Shown: in pieces, positions 1 through 11,000 of the stretch
How the letters are laid out: each line of letters begins with the position of its first letter
Position numbering within the stretch: the stretch's first letter is position 1
Assembly (NCBI GenBank): GCA_037349315.1
Contig: JBAIAC010000059.1
Coordinates: 10,442,001 to 10,506,000 of the forward strand
Source: Chelydra serpentina
Lineage: Eukaryota; Chordata; Testudines; Chelydridae
Direction: 5' to 3'
DNA: 64,000 nucleotides
Translations under genes and position numbers: made by a program
Notes under the pieces: model-generated
The model's input: only the letters and a program-made list of their open reading frames with translations
The model's database searches: none
Told to the model about the DNA's origin: nothing

Positions 1-1335
1 TTCTCTGTACTTTTTCTAATTCTAATGTATTTTTTTTAGAAGGGGTAGCCAAAATTGTATGCAGTATTCAGGGTATGGGTGTACCATGTATTATATAGTG
101 GCATTATGATATTTGCTGTCTTATTATCTCTTTCCTAATGGTTCCGAACATTGTTAGCTTTTTTGACTGCCACTGCACTTTGAGAAGATGTTTTCATAGA
201 ACTATATACAACAACTAGAAGATCTCTTTCTGTCTTGGTAAAGCTAATTTAGACTCCACCATTTTGTGTGTGTAGTTGGGATTATATTTTACAATCTGCA
301 CTATTTTGCATTTATCAATGTTGAATTTCATCTTCCATTTTGTTGCCCAGTCACTCTGTTTTGTAACTCTTTGCAGTCAGTTTTGAATAACTATCTTGAG
401 TAATTTTGTATCATCAGCAAACTTTGCCACCTCAATGTGTATCCCTTTTTTTCAGATCATTTATCAATCTGTTGAACAGTGCAGGTCCCAGTACAGATCT
501 TTGGGGGACCCTGCTATTTACCTTCTCCACTGGGAAAAGTGACCATTTATTCCTACCATTGTTTTCCTACCTTTAAACCAATTACTGATCCATGGGATGA
601 TCTTCCTTCTTATCCCATGACTGCCTGCTTTGCTTAAGAGCCATTGGTGAGGAACCATGTCAAAGGCTTTCTGAAAGTCCAAATATACTACATCTATTGG
701 ATCACCCTTGTCTACATGTTTGTTGACCACCTCAAAAAATTCTAATAGATTGGCGAGGCATTATTTTTCTTTACAAAAGCCATGTCGACTTTTTCCTAGC
801 GATATCATCTTAATTTATCTAATCTTTTGTTCTTTGCTATAGTTTCAACCAATTTGCCTGGTACTGAAGTTAAGGCTTACCAGCCTGTAAGTGTCAGGAT
901 CACATCTGCAGCCTTTAAAAAAAAATCATTGTTATGTTATCTATCCACCAGTTATCTGGTACAGAGGCTGATTTAAGTCATAGGTTACATGCCACAGTTA
1001 GTAATTCTGCAGTTTCATATTTGAGTTCCTTCAGAACCCTTGGGTGAATACCATGTGGTCCTGGTGACTTATTACTGTTTAATTTATCAGTTTGTTCCAA
1101 AACCTTCTCTAATGACACCTCAATCTGGGATAGTTCCTCAGATTTGTCACCTAAAAAGAAAGACTCAGGTTTGGGACTCTCTCTCACATCCTCTGCAGAG
1201 TAAACTGATGCAAAGAATTCATTTAATTTCTCTGCAATGACCTTGTCTTCCTTGGGCACTCCTTTAGTACCTTGATCATCCAGTGCCCCCACTGATTGTT
1301 TTTAGGCTTCTTGCTTCTAATGTACTTACAAAAAC
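1..1335 (-). mobile_element. LINE fragment (CR1-like), reverse transcriptase, antisense
   Basis: The minus strand encodes decayed pieces of a LINE reverse transcriptase. At about 1292-978 is an N-terminal part containing NKSPGPHGIHPRVLKEL; at about 730-518 is VVYLDFQKAFDMVPH followed by a helix with GIRRKIIPWISNWFKGR, the classic fingers/palm motif of CR1/L2-type elements. Sequence down to position 1 continues the 3' part of the ORF with stops and frameshifts. Clade (CR1 or close relative) is judged from motif style. Inactive. Confidence 0.85.
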
Positions 1336-1347
1336 GAAACAGCACTT

Positions 1348-1697
1348 TAATTTAATGAAAACATGATAGGTACCTTGAGTGCCTGGACTTAAATGATGCT
1401 AGTATCCTCATTTAAGTCCAGGCACTCTAGTTCACTCATCTTAGTATTTTTGTTAAATTAAGCTTCTTTTATATGGAGATATTTATTGTTTTATATTTTC
1501 CCAGTTGGGATAATCTGAGTACACAGATATGAGTAAATAATTGATTACCAAAGTGTGTCTTAATTTGTTTTTAACTTTCTAAGGATAAGCATGAAAGTGC
1601 TGAATACATGGACAGAATAGTTTTATTTTCAGGTTAATGGCAGGAAAAGGTCTGTTGTTTTGATTCTCAGGGTACCTATTGTGTTTTCATTAAATTT
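1348..1697. mobile_element. foldback element with ~31-bp inverted arms
   Basis: Bases 1348-1378 (core aatttaatgaaaaca, then ataggtacc and tgag) reappear as reverse complement at 1667-1697 with about three mismatches. Just inside the left arm sits a separate, perfect hairpin (1377-1427). I see no clear target-site duplication and do not recognise the family. It lies beside the antisense LINE and may have inserted into it. Confidence 0.6.
1377..1427. repeat. perfect 20-bp inverted repeat hairpin
   Basis: Left arm 1377-1396 (gagtgcctggacttaaatga) and right arm 1408-1427 are exact reverse complements across an 11-base loop. The stem-loop size is close to that of a small miRNA precursor, but no expression evidence exists here; an origin as part of the surrounding foldback element is the simpler view. 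Confidence 0.85.
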
Positions 1698-2034
1698 TGT
1701 GCGAGGTTTACCAGTTTACACTGTTGACAAACAATGGACAGAAAAGCTATCTGTAGTTTATTTGTGCTACAAATCCTGTAGATGCCTATTCCAGGCTTTA
1801 ACTAAAAATGGTTCTCACCTTTTTACTCCTACCCCCACACATAGCTAAAAGAGAAAAAAATGGGAAACTGATTGTTTGCTTTTAGATCTACAAAAGGAGC
1901 AATTCATAGCCTGGTTAATCTAGGACATCAGTCAGGGGTATAAAGCTGATGTGCAATTCAGTAACTCATTTGTTACCAGGTACATCTTTCCAGGAGCTCA
2001 TGTCCTCAGTGCTTTGGGCTATCTGTTAAGTACT
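1698..2034. other. no feature recognised
   Basis: AT-rich sequence upstream of the first TRIM66 exon found. Short open frames only, without splice context or family resemblance. The missing B-box 1 exon was looked for here and not seen. Confidence 0.4.
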
Positions 2035-2330
2035 GGGTAGAACTGAAGGCTTGGATAAGAGCTATGAAGCCCTAAATGGCCTGAAGCATACATACCTGAG
2101 TGCCACAGTTTTGATCCACGGAGATGTCTGTGCTGGAGACACACTGGTATAGGAGAGGGTGCTGCTGGCCAAGCATTTGCTGTGAGGGCTGCTAAGCTTT
2201 GGAATGCATTAAATTCCTTGCTCTGACCTTCAAGGCGTGCTGTGAGGCATTTGGTTTTCTCTAGCTGGGAGGGGACTGGAAGGCTCTGTTGGGTGATCTT
2301 CCAGGTATTTTTTGCTGCTGTGTTACTGTT
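2035..2330 (+). mobile_element. ancient LINE 3' remnant (L2/L3/CR1 type)
   Basis: A translated stretch reads KALNGLKHTYL, like the F-KALNGLxPxYL block that follows the reverse transcriptase in L2/L3/CR1 elements. The frame is interrupted soon after. Short and degenerate, so clade and borders are uncertain. Confidence 0.45.
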
Positions 2331-3427
2331 AGTAGGTTTGGCTATGTTAATTAAGGGTTGAATGGGGGAAGGTTACAGGAGTGGTCTGTTTCATAGTTGT
2401 ATAGCTATTTGTCAGGGTATACCTAAAGCAAAGGATGGGCCCTCATTTTTAATGGCTATGTGTATACATCCAAATAAATAGTTTTTCTCCTTTTTTTTCC
2501 TGTTAGCATTTGTACGCTGTTGGTTTGCACCAGTGTTTTCCTGTTAGCTGACCTGTTTATGGAATTTCCAACACCAGTGTGAGGGCCTGGCTGGAACCTT
2601 GCTGGTTATGAATATAAAGTGAAGCTGCAATGTGGCTGATAGTTGGAGAAAATCAGGGACAGGAATGTTTTTTATTTAACATTGAGTGAAGAAGGGAGAC
2701 AGTACAGTGAGGGCCAAGAGTACTTTTTTCATAGACTGATTTTTGTTGATAATTTGAAGAAAAAAATTCTTCTTGGATCTGTGACTACCATATACATAAA
2801 CTTTGATGAAATCTGTTCACAGAATTAATGTAATAAACATAGGAGGATAACAAGATATGCACTGGAGATGTGAAAGAAGATTTATTACAGCATAAGAAGC
2901 TATATGAAAAAATGTCTGTTTTAGGAGAGTAAGCTCTGAAGAAGTCTTTTACTTGGGGGCTTTGCATTGATCCCAGGCAAACCTCATGATGTACAAAGTT
3001 TTGTGAACCTCTCCGACTGTATTTTACATTAATAAAACCATCACCTTTTTTCCCTCTTATTCTTGCCCAGTTTTTTCCCAACGGAGATTCAATTTTTAGT
3101 ACATTTTTTCCCCTAGCTAAAAGTGTATGCTATGCCTTGAGATAGAAGAACTCCTCACACCCAAAAGTTAGGCTAGTGCCAAGTGAATACCCAGTAAGCA
3201 GTATATATACTGTATTTATTGCTTCATTGGATTTTGTCTCTCTGCTCTGCTCCTTTTTTCAGTCTCTACAACATGAACATGCGTTCACATGTAATTGGTT
3301 CAAGTCAAATTTTAAACCTGTGAAATTGGAGGATGTATCTTATTAGGCAAGCTGATTTTGCTCATCCCTAATTGACATTCCAGGTCTTCAAATGCCAGAA
3401 AGTTCAAGCTACCCTTCTAGTATCACA
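2331..3427. other. no feature recognised
   Basis: AT-rich noncoding sequence. Short open frames on both strands show no known domain, conserved pattern or splice context. Confidence 0.4.
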
Positions 3428-3721
3428 GGGTATGTCTATACTGCAGTTAAAAACCTGCAACTAGCTCGTGCCAGCTTCAGTCTTGCCGGGCTCAAGACAA
3501 AGGGTTGTTTAATTATGGTGTAGACGTCCCTGCGAGTGTGTGTGTGTGTGTGCAGGGGGGAGGGAGGGGCGGGAACAGACAGGGCCTGTCCGAGAGCTGG
3601 GCTGCAGCCTGAGCCCAAACATCTACACCACAATCAAACAGCTCCTTAGCTCAAGTCCCGTGAGTCTGAGGCAGCTGGCAAGGGTCAGCTGCGGGTTTTT
3701 AATTGCAGTGTAAACATACCC
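3428..3721. mobile_element. MITE with ~25-bp inverted termini
   Basis: Begins gggtatgtctatactgcag and ends with the inverted equivalent (ctgcag-like ... gtaaacataccc). Flanked by aca on both sides (3425-3427, 3722-3724), a possible 3-bp duplication. The outer end resembles the termini of the Harbinger-like copies elsewhere in this window. It carries a (GT)n stretch at about 3536-3551. No coding capacity. Confidence 0.75.
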
Positions 3722-5605
3722 ACAGAGATCACACTGTCTTATATTTGTTTGAGTTAAGGACAATTACTGTATGCAGGCCTTGGAAGTGGTGATCCAAAAT
3801 TGTGAATGTGTGTTCATCTTTTATTTTTTATTTTTTTTTTAAATAAAGAGTTAAAAATGCCAATTTTAAGCTTCTGTGAATTAGATAGCTATTTTCTTCA
3901 TCTGTTTCAAAACTCACACTCTGAAGGAAAGTGATGGTAGTGCCAGTACATAGGGAAAATGATTCCTTACTATTGTTGAGATGATGCTCAATAAACTGAC
4001 TTGGATTATGATAGCTATGATTCTCACATGGAGAGCATAGTTCTGAACTGGGAATAAAAGTAAGTGTAGAATGCAAGCAGTGTAATGAGAGTGCCAATTG
4101 GCACCTGATATGTTTATTGAGCCCTGGGAGTTACTAGAGTGATGTGGCTTTGAATCTATGTGATTATAGCTGACAAGGGTGTCTCCCTAGTTTCCATTTG
4201 AAAAGTTGCTGTTTTTTAAATCTGACATCATACTGAAAAAACATTGATTTATTTGGAATGATTTAAATCACCAGTAGGCTTCAGATCTTTCAGAGGGAGA
4301 AAGCAAAGAAGCAGCTTTTACTGTATGACTGTAAATAAGAGTTTCATTGTATTTGGACCAGTTTGACCTTAAAAAACTGTTCCCGCTATAAGCAAGAGCT
4401 ATTTGCGTTGTCCTCAAAACCCAGACAGCAGGAGTAGCCTTGGTCCTGTACTTTCACAATATAACCATCCTGCCTCTCAAGAGCCTGCTTGGGAGATGGG
4501 ACACAGAACATCTCTAGATGTTTTTCAGATTATGAGACCTGAGGTACAGATTATGTTGCTCTCTGCATTTGGTACACTGCTCTGATAAGGTAAAGGAAAA
4601 TCACCCTTGAACATCTAACTGCTTGATTTTTGCAGAGATTTTTAATGCATAAGCAGGTGTTTGCACAGAAACTAGAGACCCATTGAAAACATGGGATTGT
4701 GAATTCATGAAGCATGAGTTCTTTCTTGGATACATAGAAGGCTATTAGGAGAGGGATGAATAAAATTCAGGCTCAACTTCCATTTTTTAATAATACTGTT
4801 TATTAAAATTGTACGTAGTAATAATACAAAACAAAACTGACAGGTAATTGCACATCCATGAAAAATAAAACATGACACCATGGTTACTTATGCATCAAAA
4901 ATGTAAAATATGCAATGCTGTTGCATAAAAATCTTGATCTAATACCTCGTACAAATTATCTTATTACACATTAAATCCAGGATGGAAAGAAAGACAGCTT
5001 TGAATTTTGAGAAGTAAATGAACCTAGTCATCAATATTGAGAACAGGCCGGAAATCTAGCCAAGAAGGCAATAAGATACTTGATTTTAACTGCTCAGATT
5101 CATGCTGTCATGAGAGGCAGGGGATGGATGCTATCCATCCATACTTTTATTCTCTGTGTCAGAAACAAGAAGGGCCTCACTGTAAGCAAACCTCATGAGT
5201 CTATTGTGCCTTTTATATCATGACTTTGAAACTAGAATTAAGTGATTGAATTAGAACAGGGACTAACGTGGCTGATGCATGTGTAAAAAAAAATTGTCTA
5301 CAAATATGTGTTAGCAATGGTCTTGAACTAAAACCCACACTTCTCAATTTAGAAATAGTTTGGCTCTCTGGGCCCAACTTCTTAGCTCACCTAAGGAAGA
5401 ATAGATATGTATTATATAGTACATCAGAGAGAGACTCAGCTGTGAGCAGAGTGATATATTTTTGCATACGTAAGCACACAATGAACTAGGGATCTGCTTG
5501 AGATGACAAGAGTTCACTCTCTCTGATTGGTCCTTCTATTTTCTTTACTGGCAACATCTTGTGAAACAAAGATGTCACCAGCTTCAAGACAAATGTGTCT
5601 TCTTA
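3722..5605. other. no feature recognised
   Basis: About 1.9 kb of AT-rich sequence. Short open frames on both strands are not like any family I know. No exon candidate with C-x2-C spacing expected of B-box 1 was seen. Confidence 0.4.
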
Positions 5606-5891
5606 GCCAAGGTCTACACTAACCCCCCTTGTCGAACTAAGATACGCAACTTCAGCTACGTTAATAACGTAGCTGAAGTCGAAGTACCTTAGTTCGAACT
5701 TACCTGTGGTCCAGACGCGGCGCGCAGGCTCCCCCGTCGACTCCGCCTACTCCGCTCGTCGAGCTGGATTACCAGCGTCGACGGCGGAGCACTTCCTGGT
5801 TCGATTTATCGCGTCTTGACAAGACGCGATAAATCGAACCCAGAACATCGATCCCACGCCTCTGACGCGACGGGTAAGTATAGACATACCC
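5606..5891. mobile_element. Harbinger-like MITE with internal palindromes
   Basis: Flanked by TTA on both sides (5603-5605, 5892-5894), the 3-bp target preference of PIF/Harbinger elements. Ends are of the family ggtctacact ... agtatagacatac. It holds two near-gapless perfect palindromes: 5649-5679 (15-bp arms) and 5798-5840 (21-bp arms around one base). CpG-rich compared with its surroundings. No coding capacity. Confidence 0.8.
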
Positions 5892-6363
5892 TTAGAATAC
5901 GTTGGTTCAAAGCTGCTAGTCCATCTCTGGATTCTTCTTGTGATTTAACTGCATGAAGGCTTATTCACCATATTAGTCACTGGCCTATTGTACACGGTTT
6001 CTTTGTTTTCAGATTAGTGTTGTTGGTATTATTATTATTTGTTTGTTTTACAGCAGTGTCAGATGCCCCATAATGGCCTGATTTTGGGATTGTACTGACA
6101 CATAGTAAGAAGCAGTCACTGCCCCAAATTGCTTAGAGTCTGATAGATACACCAGGCAAAATGTGGAAGAATTATTACCCACATTTGTATAAATTGGGAA
6201 CTGAAGACTATTAATCTAGAGTTGTTAACTTCAGTGAAGTTTTTGAGAGATGGTGACAGCACAGGACACAGTCTCCACAAGGGTGTTCCTTTGGGGATGT
6301 GATTATGTGCCCCCCCCCCCCACTATGTAATGCTTATAAAACACCTAATAACATCGGCTAGAG

Positions 6364-6677
6364 CAGGGGTCGGCAACCTTTCAGAAGCGGTGTGCCAAGT
6401 CTTCATTTATTCACTCTAATTTAAGGTTTCACGAGCTAGTAATACATTTTAACGTTTTTACAAGGTCTCTTTCTATAAGTCTTTAATATATAACTAAACT
6501 ATTGTTGTATGTAAAGTAAATAAGGTTTTTAAAATGTTTAAGAAGCTTAACTTAAAATTAAATTAAAATGGAAAGCCCCCCAGACCAGTGGCCAGGAGGA
6601 CCCAGGCAGTGTGAGTGCCACTGAAAATCAGCTCGTGTGCCGCCTTTGGCACCCGTGCCATAGGTTGCCTTCCCCTG
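6364..6677. mobile_element. hAT-type MITE, exact 8-bp TSD
   Basis: Starts caggggtcggcaacctt and ends with the inverse (ataggttgccttcccctg). The 8-bp sequence ggctagag is duplicated exactly at 6356-6363 and 6678-6685, the signature of hAT transposition. Internal sequence is AT-rich and noncoding. Confidence 0.92.
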
Positions 6678-6685
6678 GGCTAGAG

Positions 6686-7491
6686 TCAGCCATGTTATGT
6701 GCAGAGGCTGTGTGAACTCCTGGGCATAGTTCTGTGACAACACCTTAGTCCTGACCTGTTTGAACCTTCAGCCTCTCTTCAACAAAGACTGCCTGTCATG
6801 CCAAACTCTGTGATGTTTTCGTAATGAGCATGAAGTGGAACTAATATGGAGATACTACATTTATTTTCACTTGCAACCTAAGCTGGGTCTCCACAGATGA
6901 AAATGTGCTCTGTAAACTGCTTTTGCCCTATTATGAACTAGTGACGGGTGAACCTTAAAACGTTTAGGTGGGTGGGCTAAGTTAGATATCTCAAGTCTGA
7001 ACACTTATCTGGAGCCTCTGGGATTCAAGAAAACAGCTTCTGAGTTTTCAACACAGATGCACTTGTGAGCATATCATGCTAGAAAGGGGGCTTTGTTGCT
7101 CTTGTTCCACCATCACTTTGAGTTCTCTCTCACCCTGCTCTCATGCTCTTTCTCTTTCTAAGGCAATCCCTCCACATGTGGAGGAAGGCAAGTATAGACT
7201 GCATACATGTAACCCTCCCACTTCGCAGTTCCACTGTGCATTGCTTATATCACTCCTGTTTAGGGAATAATGCTTTTACCCTGTTTTAGTGCACAGGAGC
7301 AGGTGCGGGAACCACAAGTTGTTGAAGTTTATGTAATGCTGCATTTGAACACAGAAGCCAAACATGAGTGTGGAGAAAACCCCACAGACACCCTTTTAGG
7401 AATTAACAACCTCCTTGCTTCTGTCCTGACTTTGGATTCACTTAACATATTTATTTTACTGCATGTTACACCCGTTTCTTTGTTACAGTAT
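6686..7491. other. no feature recognised
   Basis: About 800 bases upstream of the first TRIM66 exon found. The 7076-7551 open frames lack known domains and are probably chance. Confidence 0.4.
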
Positions 7492-7805
7492 CAGTATTGC
7501 CAACTTCAAGCATTCAGAAATCAAGAATCAACCCCCCCCCCCTCATCATGAGATTGTCTTAAATTATGAGATTTTAAAAATATTACAGTTTGGGTTCTTT
7601 TGCTTTGTGATGTGGTTTCTGAGCCTTTAGGCTGCGCTCAGGTCATGTTTTCAAGTTTTGCTCTGCAACCATAAAGGCTAGAAACGTACTTTTTAAAAAA
7701 ACATGAAAGTTAAGTTTCTCATGTAAATCTCATGTGACTCCAAGAGCTGAGGCTTTAAGAACAGCATCAAGATTTGCAATAAAATCATGAGAGTTGGCAA
7801 CACTG
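7492..7805. mobile_element. MITE with inverted ends, next to the B-box 2 exon
   Basis: Starts cagtattgccaacttc and ends agttggcaacactg, imperfect inverted termini of about 16 bases. No clean target duplication seen. Its right end is only 87 bases from the TRIM66 B-box 2 exon at 7893. It includes a poly-C run near 7532. Confidence 0.7.
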
Positions 7806-7892
7806 CAATATGTAAAAGGTAAAAACAAGGCAGCTTTGCAGTGCCACCGTTACAATTAGTGTTCAGTGACTCCACTGTCTTATATTTTCCAG

Positions 7893-8025
7893 GAACTGAA
7901 GGGGAAGCAAATGCGTTTTCCTTGTTTTGTCCAATACACTGTCAAGAGAGCCTTAAACTGTTTTGTGAGACCTGTGATGTCCTTACTTGCCGCAACTGCC
8001 TTCTGACAGAACACAAGGAACACAG
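7893..8025 (+). CDS. TRIM66: TRIM66 exon: B-box type 2 zinc finger
   Basis: Encodes residues 1-45. B-box 2 ligands are visible in the usual spacing: CPIH (13-16), CETC (25-28), CRNC (33-36) and HKEH (41-44). In TRIM proteins this zinc-binding fold supports self-association. The acceptor follows a pyrimidine-rich tract ending ttttccag; the donor is cacag/gtacc. The exon starts with two bases of a split codon, so an upstream exon ending in phase 1 is required and was not found in the window. Reading continues open for 52 bases upstream, but that is intron and the in-frame ATG at 7841 is not a real start. Confidence 0.95.
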
Positions 8026-11000
8026 GTACCAAACATTAATTGCTTATTGACCCCACCTAAAAACAGTTAACTTGGCCTTGAGGTTGCAGAGCTGCATTTC
8101 CTATCAATACAGTCACCAAAATTCAAGGAAATCACAGGTTAATACAACTTTAAAGGCATGCCAAACTCAATTCACGTGCCTTGCATCCAAACAGCTTAAT
8201 ACCCAGACACGCTTACAGACTCTGCAGTGCATACCCTTCCAATTCCAGTATCTACCCAACCACCATGTGGACATCCAATTCCTCACAATCAGACTCTAAC
8301 CTGAATTCTGGCCTTGGCATAGTAAGATATCTCACCAACAGACATACTTTTATTTAAAGAGTCTATAATGTATTATTTTTACGAAAAGAATTCTGAGGTT
8401 GACATTGTGAGTTTGACTGTGATTGTGAGAAGGTGTGTGCGCACCATGGGAAGTTTTTATGTCAAAATTGAAGGAGATTTGTGAGGTGAGTCTGTGACTA
8501 TGTTTGGGTACTAATGTGTGGGACAGGATGGGTGGGTGGGATACAAAGATGTTGGATGTGGGGGGATATAGAGGGTTTGTGATTGGAAGGGAAGATGGGA
8601 GCATGGCAAGGGGTTTGAAGGGAAGCAGAAGAATATGGGAAGCGAGTAAATATGGGCAGTGAAAATGACCTATCTGTTTTACTGCAGCCTATATTTGTGC
8701 AGACAGTCTCTGTGTTTAGGTGGTAGATGTGGTGTGCATGTGCAAATACAGGACGAGTGCTTTTTGAGTTTTTGGTGCACAATTTTCGATGCTCAGATTG
8801 AGATCCCTTTGAAATTTTTCTATAATATTAGTTTCTCATTAATGCAATCCAGCAGCTCAGGCTGTGAGCTAGTAATGTGGCCTGTCTGGTTTGTATTGCA
8901 TATATATATATTTTCTCTGACTGTCTATGGTGTATCCGTAGTTTCTCCCCTCCTAAATAGATTGATCCCAACTATGTTTTTATCTAGGGCTTAGGCACGT
9001 GCACTTGCTTAAGGCAAGACCATGCATGGACATTTGTGTAGAGGAGAGGAAGGGTGCAAGGACCCATGTAAAAGCCAGGCATAGCTGGAATCTTTGTGGG
9101 GGAGTATAGGGATTGTTCCTTTCCAACTCCCTTGTTGGGGTTCATAGCCCTCCAGAGGCTGTGGAGGAAAGCCCCTTGCTCTGCACACCCTATGTGCTCA
9201 CCAGCAGAGCTTGCTGGCCGCACAGAGAGAAACAATAAACTGCACCCAATAAAAGAGTGTAGCAGCAGGTGGAAAATAACAATGGGCAAATTCTTTTGGG
9301 ATTGGTGCAGCTCCCAGTGTGCCCTGGCAGGCACAACTGAGCTCTTAATTCTATTCTGATTTATTATTAATCTGCTAAGTAACGACACTGCCTTATTGTA
9401 ACCTAGCAAAGAAGGAAAAATATTTAGGGACGACTTGTTGAATGATTAATTTGTGAGAAGAACAGGAAACCATGTGAAAACTTCCCTCCTTTCCCAGGTT
9501 CATGCATCTTGAAGAGGCTTTGCAAAATCAGAGGGTTATCCTAGAAAATGTAACAGCTAAAGTGGAAGAGAGAAAAACTGGGATGCAGGTCTCAGCTAAA
9601 CAGATTGAAGACAGGTAACTGTTGCACATGAAAGGAGATATTCAGTAAAAATCCTATTTCAGTTAAAATGCAGCTAACCAGTGGCAGCTAAAGATGCTAG
9701 ATTTTTTTCTTTAAAAGTAGAAAATAATAGGTAGATTAAATATCTCAAATATGCAGTTAAACAGGCAAAGATGCCATTTCTTAGTACTACAGAACTGGGG
9801 CAGGCTGAAGGAGCATATGACAATTGACTGCAACTTCCAAAGATATTTTGATATGATCTAGTAATACCGAAGTAGAACAGGAAAAGATCAGAACTATCTA
9901 GTATATAAAAATCTAGTACTTGTTTTTTCAAGAAACCTGGCAACCAAGCTGAAATTAGACATGAACTAAGGCCATGTCTATACTAGCGCTTATGTTGGCC
10001 AAACTTTTGTTGCTCAGGAGTGTGAAAAAACCACCTCCCGGAATGACATAAGTTTCACCGGCAGAAGTGGTAGTATATACAGCTCTATGTTGGCGGGAGA
10101 GCTTCTCCTGCTGACATAGCTACCGCTGCTGGTTGGGGGTGGTTTAATGATATCGATAGGAGAGCGCTGTCCCATCGGCATCGAGCGGCTACACGAGAGA
10201 TCTTACAGCGGCACAGCTGTACTCATGCAGCTGTGCTGCTGTAAGATCTCTAGTATAGACATAGCCTAAATGGTGTAACAGTAGAAGATAGTTCATTATA
10301 TGAACTGATTTTCAGTTACTTATGCTGGATTTCTTTGCTGTCAGTCCAACTAATGGAAACGTTGAGATCAGTTTTAAAACCCTTAAACCCATATGAATCC
10401 ATCTATACTGTAGTGTGGTATGAAGTAATTAATTAGACATTAATTTTTCTGAAAGTAAATTAAACATATTTATTTGAGGCTATTGTTTTTCTTTATTTTG
10501 CCTCTCTGTTGTCAGCTGTCCATCTGACCATGTGAGGATTTCTTGTATGCAGAGAGTAGATGTGGTTCTCCCTAGGGAGAAGAGTAAAGCATGTAGAATA
10601 TTCTAAGGCTTATCAGTAAATGTCAGTAAACATTGATTTCACCGTACAAACCAAAAACAAAAAATTTCCATTGATGATCATTGACATTTACAGATAGGCA
10701 AAATAAGAAAAATGCTGCTTGAGAACTTATGAGTTTGATTTAATTATATTTACTTTGTACATTTAGACATGCCATGCTATGTTTAATGGTTTTTGTGTTT
10801 AATGGTTATAAAGGTTTAATTTATTGAATCTCAATGTCTTGAGGGGGAGGGATAGCTCAGTGGTTTGAGCATTGGCCTGCTAAACCCAGGGTTGTGAGTT
10901 CAATCCTTGAGGGGGCCATTTAGGGATCTGGGGCAAAAATTGGGGATTGCTCCTGCTTTGAGCAGGGCGTTGGACTAGGTGACCTCCTAAGGTCCCTTCC

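Noticed and set aside
10851..10925. tRNA gene
   Set aside because: A and B boxes are present but the sequence is the head of a SINE with a CR1-like tail; no tRNA cloverleaf end or terminator follows.
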